Positions 11,700-23,111 of a stretch of 64,000 bases of DNA are shown one piece after another; positions within the stretch are counted from its first letter, which is position 1; each line of letters opens with the position of its first letter. The notes under the pieces are model-generated. The model did no database searches. It saw only the letters and a program-made list of their open reading frames with translations, and had not been told where the DNA came from. Made by a program: the position numbers and the translations under genes. The DNA is from Symsagittifera roscoffensis (taxonomy: Eukaryota; Xenacoelomorpha; Acoela; Convolutidae), in NCBI RefSeq assembly GCF_963678635.1, contig NC_087062.1, forward strand, positions 93,469,845 through 93,533,844, read 5' to 3'.

Positions 11700-12100
11700 T
11701 TCCCTAGCGTTTAAGTGTAAAAGAACGAAGTGATTTTCATTTATATAGGTCGCAATTATTTTTTTCAAGTTGATTTTTAGCGGACCGATTTTTGGTTTCC
11801 GGTTAAGTTCACTTCATTTCCTTTGTTAAAAGGAAGACAAACGCCACAATAGAACAGCAAGTGTGAATTTTAAAAATGGGCTGTAGTTTTCTGAAATCCT
11901 ACGGGAATATATATTAATAACATATTAATCCGGTTTTCTCTAAATGGGCTGCCTTTACGAAGAAAGTACTAATCATAAACAGTATATGTAATTCAAAGAG
12001 CTTCAACGTGATATATTTTTCTCGAATCAGTTTTCAATCAACGTTTTTTCGGTTTCCTTTTTCTTCTACACTTTTCCAACTGTCTGTTGGCTATGTTTAA
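11700..12100 (+). repeat. Dispersed repeat R2 (GAACGAAGTGATTTTC...CTGTCTGTTGGCT)
   Basis: A GTGTAAAAGAACGAAGTG motif at about 11715, then TTATATAGGTC, and about 360 bp on ACTGTCTGTTGGCTATG at 12078. The same two landmarks in the same order recur around 17634-18080, 18719-19030 and in the second tandem copy, with single landmarks near 3437, 6492, 5930 and 21046. It is a non-coding, diverged, middle-repetitive family of about 400 bp. Confidence 0.5.
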
Positions 12101-12230
12101 CTCCATAGCCCAGGTAGTTCAAAGCTCAGCTTGGACTTTTTTGCAGATAATCTGTAGCTGAAATTAATGTCGATGATCGATGAATATATTTTTTAATGAA
12201 AAAAATATCGTCGGTATTATTTATATTTAG

Positions 12231-12481
12231 ACAAAGCATATCTGCTACTTGTACCACGCCTCCAAACTGACCAGACGCAGACAGAAAAGCAGGTTCTCCT
12301 ACTCAGACAATGCGTCGCCAGAGGACGATGATAACCTCTCTTCTCTGGCAACTAGGACTCTGCTGTTGGAACTTCTCGACAACGAGGTCGTCACATTGAA
12401 TGTGTCTGTGGATGTTCAGAGAGTGACTGGGTTTCTGATGAAGGTGTCAGACTCTCTCGAAGACGACAACCAGTTGAACAG
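12231..12481 (+). CDS. BCL-2 family protein, exon with alpha1 and BH3
   Basis: Exon of a plus-strand apoptosis regulator of the BCL-2 family, which acts at the mitochondrial or ER membrane. It follows an acceptor TTATATTTAG, is open in phase 0 for 83 codons, and ends in phase 2 at AACAG|GTTTGC, a weak donor. Residues 3-16 (HICYLYHASKLTRR) resemble the alpha1 helix of BOK/BAK. Residues 65-78 (VTGFLMKVSDSLED) fit BH3: L..V.D.L with Ser in place of the usual Gly before the invariant Asp. An acidic loop lies between. The phase matches both copies of the next exon. No Met lies upstream in frame, so an initiating exon upstream is missing from this model. Family assignment rests mainly on the downstream BH1 and BH2 exons. 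Confidence 0.75.
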
Positions 12482-12990
12482 GTTTGCATTAATTACAAAA
12501 ACAAAATTGGGCTCAAAAAAAGATGAAGCCAAAACTTGTTTAGAGAGTTTCAGTAGAATTATTTTGCAGTTTTTTTTGCAAACTTCGGGCCCAAAATTTT
12601 GCCATTTAAAGTCATTTTTGGCTTTGAGTAGTCAATCAAAAGTTACGCCAAAACTGACGGGTCAGTTGCTGGCAACACTATCTCAAAAGGAGCCTCCAAA
12701 AATTTGTTATCTTTTTAGTAAAATTACCATTTTTGGCGATCACACGAATATAAATTTTGTAATACAAAACTTAGATTATATCCTTCCTGAACATTATTGG
12801 GCTATATAAGAGGCTTCTTTGATATAGTTTTCTGTCAATTTGTGAAAAATTGACTGAGTAGCTTGAGCGCTATAATTGATCGACCACAAAAAGTCAAAAT
12901 GGCCTGTTTTGGGGTGCCCCTCCCTTTGATAGAGTACTAAGCTACTCCAATCGACAGGTATTTAGCCTACAGACCTTTGAGGAGTTGGCA
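12482..12990. other. Intron DNA; no separate gene
   Basis: The reading frame of the upstream exon runs on open to 12809 as FALITKTKLGSKK, but codon use turns AT-rich immediately after the donor. I treat it as intron. A retained-intron form would replace everything after BH3 with an unrelated tail. Confidence 0.5.
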
Positions 12991-15900
12991 TAAAAGAAAG
13001 TTAGACCCCCGATTAGGGGCGATCTCGGGTGGAAGTATATCGGGCTTGAGAGCTTCCAGTCTCTCTTTCACGTACAGGCTGCTGACGGCTGTACGACCAG
13101 GCTTGTTTCTGTAGACAGTGATTCTGTACACTCTTCAACACCGTGTACTTCCTCGAGCGTTTGGACACTGATAGATGCCCGGCGCACTTGCAGGTACTAT
13201 CTGATCTCTTGATCTCGTTCGGTTTCTCTTTCTCCTTGATCTCATTTGGTTTCTCTTTCTTGATCTGGTCAGTCTTGATCGATTCGGTGAGTCTGACCTT
13301 CAATTAGATCCCCACCGTCATCTTTTTAACAACATCAGTGCTTGTGGTTAAGGTGCACTGCGGATGAGCCCGGGAAACATGACTCTTCAACCATCCAAGT
13401 GTCTGTACTGCTTCTTACGCCCTGCAGCTGGACATCTTTCGGGGTTATTGCGGTGAAGGGGGTCATCTGGAGATTGTCTTTTTCTTCCAGTGCATCATGG
13501 TCCCTTCTCAGATGCCTTGGCATTTCTTTTCTCTCAGCAAAATTTCATGAGCAACTCCCCGCTTCACAGGGTACAGTTTGAGGGCGTGAGCCGACCATCC
13601 TTTGGTCGACCTCGTTGTTATACTTCAGTGGTTTCGGATTTTTCATCCACTCGTCTTTCCTGATAATCCAAAGCCTTTCTAGGTCTAAGTCGAAGGATAG
13701 CAGCCAATCCTTCGCGTACACCTTGCTTTTCACAGCTTGAGAGTTGACAGCATCTACTTTGAGCTTCACAATTGAGGCCCAAAGATTTGCCCATTGTACC
13801 GCTAACTCAACTTCTATACTCTTTAAAACGGTACTTTTTCTGCATTTTCGACGTTTGTGCAGGTTCTCTTGCTGTCCAGCTTCAGGATCATTCTTCTGGT
13901 TTTGTTGAGCACAGCGTTTAATTTTTCAAAATCGACTTTTCTAATTACAGCTGTCTCAAGACCATACAGTAGAGTGGGTTTGATAAAGGTCTCTACTAAC
14001 TTTACTTTCGTTCTTATTCTCGATGAGCCACTTGTTAGTGCTGGTCTCATTTATACTAGTGCGGTCCGTGCTTTTGTGCAGTTGTTGGAAACTGCTTTAC
14101 TGATCTCTCCTTCAACATTTAAAGCGCTTCCTAGCTAGATAAAAGATCTCACCTCTTTTATCTTAGCACCATTAAGGATGATATCACTCGGGCCATCACT
14201 ATTGACCACAATTACTTCAGTCTTCGTGAGTGATATCTCCATCCCTGCTCTTTGGACTTCCCGATTAAAACCATCCGGTCTTTCTTGGGCCTCTACGGCT
14301 GATTCGGAGATCAAAACTACATCGTCCGCGTATGCAAGGTGATTCAAATCCGAACTCTACTTGAGCGTTTTCTTGCACAAGTCATCAAACACCTAATTGA
14401 AGAGTGTGGGGCCCACTACGCACCCTTGTCGCACTCCTCTTCCTAAGACAAACTTATTCTGTTTGTCAATCTCCCTTTCTGCCTCATCATGAAGATCCCA
14501 AATTTATCTTTTGAGGGGATTTCCAACACGCAGATTTTTAAGGACATTGAACAGTGCTGTCCTGTCCACTGAATTAAAAGCTTTATCCAAATCAATGAAG
14601 ATAAGTATTAGCGAGTCACGCGCTCTTCGAGTAACGTGCTCTTTTAATTCTTCTTACGGTCCATATCGCTTCGAACGTGCTCCTGCCAGCTCTAAAACCG
14701 AATTGCAGGTCATCAAGTGTTCGATCCGTGCTTCTTTCGAGTGGATTTTTCAGTATTTTGCGAAGTACTTTTCCTTCAATGTCTAGTAGAAAAATTGATC
14801 CGTAGTTAGAGGGTGAAGTCTTTTCGCCATTCTTGAACAGACTCATAACCATTGTGTCCTTAAACGCTTTCGGGGTATCTGATGCTCCTTCCCAAAAGTT
14901 ATTGAAGCTTGCATTGATTACAGGAACCACTTGATCTTGCAGTGACTTCAGTAGATCTGCTGTGATTCCACTTTGCCCCGGCATTTTGCCCGACGACATT
15001 GATTTAATCGCAAGTTTCGTTTCTGCTCGTGTAGGAGGATTGAGCGTCTCGTTTGATGTCTTCCCTAGTATCTGACCTTTGAGGTTGACATCAATGACTT
15101 TTCTCTCTTTGAAGAATTCTTGATAATGCATGTTGCTTGGCCCGATTGATTTCCTGGCTCTGTCAAGCCAGGTGATGCGCTCAGTTCTGAGTGTCACTTT
15201 CAGCTTTCGGTTCGCCTCTCTCACAGATTTTTCAGTCAACATATCTTCAAAACGATGACGATCCACCTCAACCGCCCGGTCCTTGCACTCTTTCGTAATG
15301 AGTTTTACCTCCCGATTGAGCGCCATGAGCCTACTTTTCAGGTCCGGGTTCCTCTTTACTTGAAACTTACGGTAGATCTTCTTTCTTTCGGAGATATTTT
15401 CTTTCTTCGCACTCGTTAGGTGAGCAGCCCAACATCCTGATTTAAGCGGAAAGCTTTGCTCGATCGACTGTTCTTTGATCAGCCGTTGCAGATGATTGGA
15501 GGTCTTCTGGTTTTGCTAGTGAAGATAACTCTTCACTCAATCTCTCCCTGAGATTTGCCAGTTCTCTCGCACTATCAAGAATCCTCTCAATTTTCCTTCT
15601 GATTGATTCGGTTTTCGCCTTTGCTTTTCTAACTTTTGCCCTTTCGCTCATTACAGATGCCCTTCCGACCACTATCAGCATAGCTCGGTCTGAGTGATAG
15701 CTGTCGCCCCAGGAGTTTCTGGTTTCATCGATCGACAGGGATGTCTTTCCCCTGCCTGCGCTAATGATGGAGTAGTCTTTCATTGACAGTTCTCTAGTTC
15801 GTAGATGCCTCCACGTACAAGCTCTTCAGGCTGGTTTTCGGAAAAAGGTGTTTTCAATTCTCAAAAGTTTTTCTAGGCACCATTCGCTCAGCAGCATTCC

Positions 15901-16700
15901 ATTCCGACTAGCTTCATCACCAGTGGTGTGAAATCCAACGATTTTTGGCATGAGTGCGCTAGTCTCCCTGCCTATAGCTGCATCAAAGTCATCAAGCATA
16001 ATAAGCGAGAAGTCGTTTTTGAGATCGACCTTTTCTGACAGAGTTAAAGAAAGCTCTTCTAAGTACTCGGCGTACACGTTCTCATCCGCATTTTCGATTG
16101 GTGCATAAGTCGAAAATATTTTCAACTTTGCACCGCAGATTTCGAACCATCCCACACAGTTTCTTGGAGAATACGCTTTAAACTTGAAACATCTGACATA
16201 TGAGTCATATAATAATCCTACGCCTTTCTCAGTCCTTTTCGCGTTTTGATACACTCCGCTATGAGCGAGTGTGAAACTTTCGCAACACTCCCTCGTATCA
16301 GATCTTCGGAGTTGCTTCTCATCTAAAGCGATTAGGCTGATTTTCCTTCTAAACATGGTTTCAGTCAGGGTATCAAGAAACTCCTCCCGACATGCGCTGC
16401 GGCAATTCCAGTACGCAATCTTAAATTTACAGTCCTGTACAGTGGGCCCTGCTATTCCACGAAATTGTCTCCGGGCAAAGGAACTGGTTAAGGTCCCCCG
16501 GTTATACATTGCGTCTCCGGACATCCTTTCACGATCAGTTCTTTTCTGGTTTCTAACTTTATTTTTGCTAATCGGGTAATTTACTTTTTGACCCTGTGGT
16601 AGTCGCCCTTCCTGTTCCGCAGGAACACTCCCCATTACCATTTCTGGCACGCCGGGCTTATGACCGGTTTCTAGCTGGGTTGTTTTTGGGGTAACATTTT
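12990..16700 (-). mobile_element. RTE-like LINE, near full length, inactive
   Basis: A minus-strand non-LTR retrotransposon in the first known intron of the BCL-2 gene. The 5' part (16650-15826) is an APE-type endonuclease: KIAYWNCRS, GVGLLYDSY, LKIFSTYAPIENADENVY and a decayed LDDFDAAIG (normally GDFNA.IG). A linker follows at 15783-15442. The reverse transcriptase spans 15326-14616 (MVMSLFKNGEKTSPSNYGSI, LQFGFRAGRST) and 14347-14135, which has the catalytic LAYADDVVLIS. A C-terminal frame at 14050-13823 has IKPTLLYGLET. Frameshifts and stops separate all these pieces, so it cannot move itself. The endonuclease motif style and YGLET end suggest the RTE clade. The 3' boundary near 13.0 kb is uncertain. 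Confidence 0.85.
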
Positions 16701-17114
16701 GCTCCCAAGGTTTTCAAAATACACTCCCCTGTTAAATAGTGGCGCCGCTGCTTAGGAAAGGAACGCACATTAGTTTGGCTATTTTTCTGGGCTGGTTAAT
16801 GTTGCCTTACCCTAAAGCAACGAGCACGAATCATGGTGGGCCTCGATCATCCGACCTTTTAATTAAGAGGCGGAGATGTAACCTTTTCACCACCGTCGTC
16901 ATCCTTTTTTCCAAAGTCAGACCAATTTGAGAAAACTGCGTTTGAAATTTCAAGGTCTACTCGTTTTTTTTTTGGGATAATTCAAATCAGAACGGTAGTG
17001 TAGCCTTGGCATCGGTCGTTTGTGTTAGAATTTTTTAAACATGGTAGAAGTTTTAATTCAAGATAATCTCCACTTGTTTTTTGTGATGAATTCGGGTTGC
17101 CTGGTTTTGACTAG

Positions 17115-17280
17115 AAGAATAGACGAGCTGAAAGTGGATTCGCTGGAGGATGCATTCGCTGCAATCAAGAAGGTCTGGTCCACTGTGTTCAGAGGCTATC
17201 AAGCGGAGGGAGGCAGCGGTGGGATCTCCTGGCACCTTATTTGTACATTCCTCTACTGCTCCTACAGGATTGTTTGCAAG
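17115..17280 (+). CDS. BCL-2 family protein, BH1 exon, copy A
   Basis: A 166-bp exon between acceptor GGTTTTGACTAG and donor AAG|GTAAAA, entering in phase 2 and leaving in phase 0. It encodes a helix (ELKVDSLEDAFAAIKKVWST) and then GGISWHLICTFLYCSYRIVCK, which matches BH1 (INWGRVVALLGFGYRLA in mammalian BAK) at the Gly/Ile/Trp and Tyr-Arg positions. BH1 forms part of the groove that binds BH3 helices. The length is 3n+1, so a transcript must contain exactly one copy of this exon to stay in frame. An identical copy lies at 22946-23111. GC-rich third positions contrast with the flanking introns. Confidence 0.82.
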
Positions 17281-19840
17281 GTAAAATTATCATCACTAGC
17301 CATGTCTGGAGGAGGAGGGGTGTTTGCATTGGTGAGGTATTGTGTTATAATAGTAGAAGTAACATTAAAAGACTTAAATGTGCTTCAAAAGGGATTTATT
17401 CGTACTTCAACCATATCGAGATTACAACATATGCTCAACATAGTTTTCTGACACGGTGCACATCAGCAGTGCCATGTAGTTTATAGTGTTGGTAAAAAGT
17501 GAATTTCTGACGTAGAATTCATCCGTCCGCTTTTGAATGCTTGTCTTAGGCTTAATTAGATTGTGTCGTCCCTTTTATACAAGCTCAATCATTTTTTGTG
17601 AACCGTCTTCAATTTTGAGTTATTAAGAGTCGATGAACGTAGTTTGGACTCTTATATAGGTCTCGATGATTTTTTTTTTCGTTTTTTTTTCAGCCAGGTT
17701 TTAAATGGCTCTGGTAACAAAAATGCTTTTAATTAAGCTTATGAATGCCCTTAGGTATTTATGAATTTTGAGTTCAACTCAAGTTCCATTTGCTAGAAAG
17801 TAGGCAAAGTGCCCTCTCCAATTATGAAAGCTGAATGGAGCGAAAACACTTAATCGATTTCTAATTTCGTAAATGGAATAAAAGTTTTTCCTAGCCATAA
17901 AATTTTTATCAAATTGGCTGAATTTATTTTAAAAGTGCCATTTTTAAATTGCTCTTGAAATTGAAAGAGGTTTGAGGCCATATATTTTTTGTTTGAATTT
18001 CGAAGGTTGAGTTGTTTTTCTAAACAAGTCAATTTTTTTCCTTGCGTTCCTTGACTCTTTTTCAACTGTCTGTTGGCTATATTTCAAATTGAGGTTGAAT
18101 TGATCGACTAGGGCTTTTTTGCGATAAATTTCGTCGAATGTTAGTTAGTATTTATCCCTAAAACTATTCAAATGTTTAATTTTTTTAAATTCAAGAGCTG
18201 GAAAAGTTGATAGCTCAAAATAGGTTTGCTTGACAACAGTTTCGTTTTCGGCACAACTGGTGGCGTCTATCCGAGTATTATCGGCTCATTTGTTGCTCGG
18301 TAGATGATTTTAAATGCGGAGTTCACGGCGATGGTTGTTTCATGTTTTCCTCAAAGTGATTATCATTCGATATAAACCTAGAAAGTTTTTCGATTTAGTG
18401 GCTTCCATGTCATTTGATATGTTTGTTTAGTATCGTAAGTGTTCATAATCGCTTGTTCTGGTGTGATTTTTAACTGCAGCTAAAGTCAAATCTCAAAATT
18501 AGGAGACGAGCTAAAAAATTTAGTCAGGTTGACTACGTTTTTGATTTTGTAATATGCAAATATGTTAAGTCGTTTTGCTAACTAACCGAGTTTGATTTTA
18601 AGCTCGCATTTGCTGCAAAATAAACAGCTTTTTTCGCGGTTATTTTGCTATGGTCGTACTTTCGATATAGATTTTTGTGTGCGGTCGAATCTCTATAGTT
18701 TTGAATTTTCATAATTTAGTGTAAAAGAACGAAGTGATTTTCAGTTATATAGGTTTTGATGATTTATTTCCCGTAAATAGTGTTAAAATTTGTTAACTAT
18801 CAAATTTGATTTTTCGAGTGTTGAGATTTGATTTCATTTCAAGTTCACTTGGTTTCCTTTGTTAAATCAGGGTAATTCCTATCGAACAGCAAAAGGGCGA
18901 GGTCACTAAAAATTTGGATGTCTTCTAGTCTCAAAAATGGACTTGAATTTTGAATTTTTTTTCGAAAGTTTTCAACATTTTTTTGTTCGGTTTTGTTGTT
19001 CTCTTACATTTTTCCAATTGTCAGATGGGCTGTTTTTCTAATATAAAACCTCTTTTGAGTTATCTGAACAAGCGGTTTTTGCAATTTTTTGTTTTAACAA
19101 GCGGTTTTTGTGCAATTCGTGTGTAATTTGCTACTTTACTTGGCTTACTTTACTCTGTGGGTATTTCGTTTGCTTAACATGCGAGTGTGTGCTGTCTATG
19201 TTCATAGCCCTTTGTTTGCCATGTGAACGCGCAATCAATTTGATTGCTTTTTTGGGCCTTAATTTTCACTAGCCTTTTTGAAGGAAATTTTTTTATTTCA
19301 GCTAAAAAAAATTTTGTCCTGATTTCATTTTTAGTATTTCTAAATTGAAGTATTTCAAAGTTTCATAGCTGGAACAGCTTGCTTAGGAAAACTTTGATTT
19401 TTCGCGGACATTTTTGCGCTAAGAATTTCTTCGTCCGTATCGCTGCATAACATAACTTGAAAAATTTCAAAATTTGATAGCTGGAACAGCTTGCTTAGAA
19501 AACTTCATTTTTTCGCAAACCGTTTCGTTCTATGAAATTTCTCAAACCGATTTACGATATGATATGGCTTACTTGAAATTGCTCGAAGGTTCAATGCTTG
19601 AATAGCTTGATCAGAACGACCTGTTTTCGCGAAGCGTTTTTATATTGGATACGGGCTGGCTATTATATAAGATATCAGGCAACCTAGATCAGCGGCCGAG
19701 ACTTTACCAGTTATAAGCATGAATTTATGAAATATCTGTGGATGAAGCTTTTCATTTTTATATGAGTGTCGATTAGTCTTCATTCAAAATTGAGTTGAGT
19801 TGAGTTTTCGGCTCTTCTTGATTTTTTTCGTAGTATGTTG
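17281..19840. other. Intron DNA with R2 repeats (copy A)
   Basis: AT-rich and non-coding. Two R2 copies lie here (about 17634-18090 and 18719-19030). Between 19370 and 19650 a segment of about 110 bp recurs three times (TTGAAAAATTTCAAAATTTGATAGCTGGAACAGCTTGCTTAG..AAAC..TTTTTTCGC), forming a short diverged tandem array. The whole stretch is repeated in copy B (23112-25673). Confidence 0.5.
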
Positions 19841-19845
19841 GTTCT

Positions 19846-20121
19846 TTAATTATTCGAGGGTGGAGAATAATAAGTGGCTTGATCTGATTCCGATTTGGTC
19901 AATGGCGGAAGTGGTTGCTCTTGAATGGGCAGAGGCTGTCCAAAAGTGGTGGATCTCCGATTGAGAGCCGAGGGAATCCCCTGTTGGAAGTATCGGTTGG
20001 GTGCCATGTTGGCGCTTCCACTGATGGATTCTAGAAATCCTGTTCTGTGCACCACTCTGCTGCTTCGGTCACAGTTCATGTTGAAAGGCGCTGGATGTTC
20101 CAGGGCTATTTCCTCCACTGT
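19846..20121 (-). CDS. C-terminal exon, unknown minus-strand gene, copy A
   Basis: A minus-strand exon following the acceptor ATGATGTTTAG, entering in phase 0, with 91 codons and a stop. The tail is hydrophilic and rich in Ser, Pro, Asn and Gln (RSSRVVHRTGFLESISGSAN, LPPLTKSESDQATYYSPPSN), typical of a cytoplasmic C-terminus. The exon at 20295-20532 ends in phase 0 at CTTACG|GTATTT and can splice to it in frame. The family is not recognised. The identical twin is at 25679-25954. Confidence 0.55.
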   Translation of the reverse strand, partial: TVEEIALEHPAPFNMNCDRSSRVVHRTGFLESISGSANMAPNRYFQQGIPSALNRRSTTFGQPLPIQEQPLPPLTKSESDQATYYSPPSNN

Positions 20122-20294
20122 CTAAACATCATATAGTATTATAACCTGTATTATTTCTTCGTCGGAGGGAGTTTAAGAATTGCTACTTCTGTTTTGCAAT
20201 TGCTGAGAAATTGAACTCAACATTTGAATTTATCGAAGAAGAAAATTTGAGCGTGTTTTTGTCGGTTTGATGTTTGTATCTGAAGCAAAAATAC

Positions 20295-20532
20295 CGTAAG
20301 TGGAGTTGAGTTATCATCCAGTGTTATGTGTGCAATGCGCATGAACTCAGCTATATTTCCCCGTGGAATAAGATGGCTCAGCATGAGAATCTTCAGCTGT
20401 CTGTGATCAGTTCTTTTCCAGTTAATCAAACATTTTGAAATGGCGAAATAGATAAGTGTGAAACTCATTTTACGGCGACATGTTTTGCGAGAAAATTGGG
20501 AAATTGAAAGAGGCGTGCTCTTTTCCACAATG
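20295..20532 (-). CDS. Internal exon, unknown minus-strand gene, copy A
   Basis: A minus-strand exon, probably from acceptor TTTCCACTAG to donor ACG|GTATTT. It reads a Ser/Arg-rich start, then SFTLIYFAISKCLINWKR and a well-conserved-looking segment (LKILMLSHLIPRGNIAEFMR, then ITLDDNSTPLT). It leads in phase 0 into the C-terminal exon at 20121-19846. The upstream boundary is less certain than the donor. No family was recognised. The twin is at 26128-26365. Confidence 0.5.
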
Positions 20533-20599
20533 CTAGTGGAAATTTTTGATATAATGCTTTTCATTTTGATTTAATTCTTTTCTAACTCAGGCTTAAGTG

Positions 20600-22060
20600 A
20601 TTGGTGTGAAGCTTTTGTTAAAAATTTTTAATGAAAGCTAATAAAGTACCTTCCTTTTGTGATTTACGATAAATTGTTCAAGCGGTCCAAATTTATAAGT
20701 GTTTTTGAAAAAGTGAAGTTTCGCTTATTTAGGCCGTGTGGCTTTGTTCATAATCTTTTAAGAAAAAGTTTTGGAAGATTTTCGTTCTCAAATTATTCGG
20801 GGTTTGACATTTGATTTCGTTTTGAAATGCTTTTCAAATGTAATGCTAAATCGAAGGCATATTAATTTTTGTTTTTCCAGCGGAATTACAAAAATTATAT
20901 TTTGACCGAATTTTCCCAAATTGGATTTATTTTGTCAAAATAGGCACAAAAAATTGAAACAGTTTTTAGATGATATGTTTATTGTTCTGTAAAACTCAGT
21001 TGTGGAAAAAAAATCAGAAAAAAATCGTTTTTTTTGTGTGCTCACAACTGTCTGTTGGCTATTATGTTATAACCGATATCACGCTTCTACAATGTTAGTC
21101 CTCATTGGTTCGTGTTAGCTCGTTGTTAAAGTTGGTTTTTGTATGAGGTGGTTTTCTACTTTTTAAACTGGAAACAACTCAATAACGTACGTTTTATATC
21201 ACTACGATTGAATATCTTTGTAACTTAAAACCCCAAGAGTAGACTAGACTAGAGATTAACACCGTTTTAATCCAAAAGAACAAAAAGAACTCAAACGTGG
21301 CTTCCGTAATATTCAAGAACGAGGGGAGCTTCTCCATGTAATTATAACTGTTTTGAAAAAAGGGCGCAATTTCCTAGATATTTTGAATCGGTACAAATTA
21401 TGAAAAGGTGATATAATGCCATGATTATAGAAGCGAGGTAAGTACAACCGGTAAAATATAATTGGAAAAGTTTTAAAGTTTTCGGTGGTCAACGAGAGCA
21501 AGGAATTTTCAAAACCTTCATTGTGGGCCTGCGTTTCATAGGTAATTGTTGTTGATTCACTTTTCCACTTTAATACCGGATGAAGTTTCCAAATTTGTCA
21601 AAAAGTTGACATTTCGGGAAACAGGCATTGGTGACTTATTTGTTTAGCAGCTTATTTTGTTCTTGCAGCTTTTCGGATCTATTTTTCCAAAGAACAATAT
21701 TATTGGATATCTTTTTTTTTACAGAAAACGGCGCAACTGACGTTCTTCCATAGCAGCAGTTATAGCCATTGAAATTTTGTGATTATAATTATCAGGAAAA
21801 CAAATATTTGTAAAATATGGTTCTTCACTTAGAATTCGGGGGCCGAAGCTTTAACATTTTTTTAATTAGATGAAACTGTAAAATAGAAAGAAGGCTCAAT
21901 TATAGCTGGTTTTTGGGGAGTGCGTAGTTCGAATGCTGCATCAAGTGATTCTGTCAGAGTATTGAGAATTATCATAATAAATTGATACGAATTAGGAGAG
22001 TTAACAAGTGTTAGTTTTCAGGATATCGAAAAGAATTTCCCAACTTACAACAAGGATAGC
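20600..22060. other. Intron/intergenic DNA (copy A)
   Basis: AT-rich, no supported gene. It contains a R2 landmark (ACAACTGTCTGTTGGCTAT at about 21046). Copy A and copy B are least alike here (about 20700-21060 versus 26540-26900). Copy B carries about 20 extra bases near 26698. Confidence 0.45.
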
Positions 22061-22482
22061 TCAGTCCTTTTCGCGTTTTGATACACTCCGCTATGAGCGA
22101 GTGTGAAACTTTCGCAACACTCCCTCGTATCAGATCTTCGGAGTTGCTTCTCATCTAAAGCGATTAGGCTGATTTTCCTTCTAAACATGGTTTCAGTCAG
22201 GGTATCAAGAAACTCCTCCCGACATGCGCTGCGGCAATTCCAGTACGCAATCTTAAATTTACAGTCCTGTACAGTGGGCCCTGCTATTCCACGAAATTGT
22301 CTCCGGGCAAAGGAACTGGTTAAGGTCCCCCGGTTATACATTGCGTCTCCGGACATCCTTTCACGATCAGTTCTTTTCTGGTTTCTAACTTTATTTTTGC
22401 TAATCGGGTAATTTACTTTTTGACCCTGTGGTAGTCGCCCTTCCTGTTCCGCAGGAACACTCCCCATTACCATTTCTGGCAC
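22061..22482 (-). mobile_element. LINE 5' fragment duplicated with copy B
   Basis: The N-terminal part of the RTE-like LINE frame, identical to 16650-16229, cut after the QNAKRTE residues by the duplication breakpoint. It has no RT and is a passenger in the tandem duplication. Confidence 0.9.
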
Positions 22483-22945
22483 GCCGGGCTTATGACCGGT
22501 TTCTAGCTGGGTTGTTTTTGGGGTAACATTTTGCTCCCAAGGTTTTCAAAATACACTCCCCTGTTAAATAGTGGCGCCGCTGCTTAGGAAAGGAACGCAC
22601 ATTAGTTTGGCTATTTTTCTGGGCTGGTTAATGTTGCCTTACCCTAAAGCAACGAGCACGAATCATGGTGGGCCTCGATCATCCGACCTTTTAATTAAGA
22701 GGCGGAGATGTAACCTTTTCACCACCGTCGTCATCCTTTTTTCCAAAGTCAGACCAATTTGAGAAAACTGCGTTTGAAATTTCAAGGTCTACTCGTTTTT
22801 TTTTGGGATAATTCAAATCAGAACGGTAGTGTAGCCTTGGCATCGGTCGTTTGTGTTAGAATTTTTTAAACATGGTAGAAGTTTTAATTCAAGATAATCT
22901 CCACTTGTTTTTTGTGATGAATTCGGGTTGCCTGATTTTGACTAG

Positions 22946-23111
22946 AAGAATAGACGAGCTGAAAGTGGATTCGCTGGAGGATGCATTCGCTGCAATCAAG
23001 AAGGTCTGGTCCACTGTGTTCAGAGGCTATCAAGCGGAGGGAGGCAGCGGTGGGATCTCCTGGCACCTTATTTGTACATTCCTCTACTGCTCCTACAGGA
23101 TTGTTTGCAAG
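22946..23111 (+). CDS. BCL-2 family protein, BH1 exon, copy B
   Basis: Identical over all 166 bp to the exon at 17115-17280, with the same donor (AAG|GTAAAA). The acceptor tract differs by one base (CTGATTTTGACTAG against CTGGTTTTGACTAG). It enters in phase 2 and leaves in phase 0, so it joins correctly to exon 12231-12481 and to exon 33825-34079. Splicing copy A to copy B would shift the frame, and so would skipping both. Productive mRNA must therefore use one or the other, giving the same protein either way. Confidence 0.82.

Larger units (their letters stand above)
16229..22060 (+). repeat. 5.83-kb tandem duplication, copy A
   Basis: Copy A starts inside the LINE endonuclease (TCAGTCCTTTTCGCG) and ends at ACAAGGATAGC, after which the same LINE sequence starts again at 22061. 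Homologous positions differ by 5831-5833 bp for most of the unit. Identity is very high, with a few substitutions and single-base length changes. The unit carries the BH1 exon of the BCL-2 gene (plus) and two exons of a minus-strand gene. The join has at most one base of microhomology, pointing to end joining or replication slippage rather than recombination between long repeats. Confidence 0.92.

Noticed and set aside
16271-16579. Plus-strand ORF of 102 codons, repeated at 22103
   Set aside because: Antisense shadow of the LINE endonuclease, duplicated with the tandem unit.
17053-17235. Minus-strand frame over the BH1 exon
   Set aside because: It reads plausibly, but the plus strand has matching splice phases with two other exons and a BH1 motif, so the minus frame is a shadow.
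17041-17451. 136-codon plus-strand ORF (and its twin at 22872) as a complete gene
   Set aside because: Only 17115-17280 shows coding-like codon use with splice sites at both edges and BH1 similarity. The parts outside are intron.
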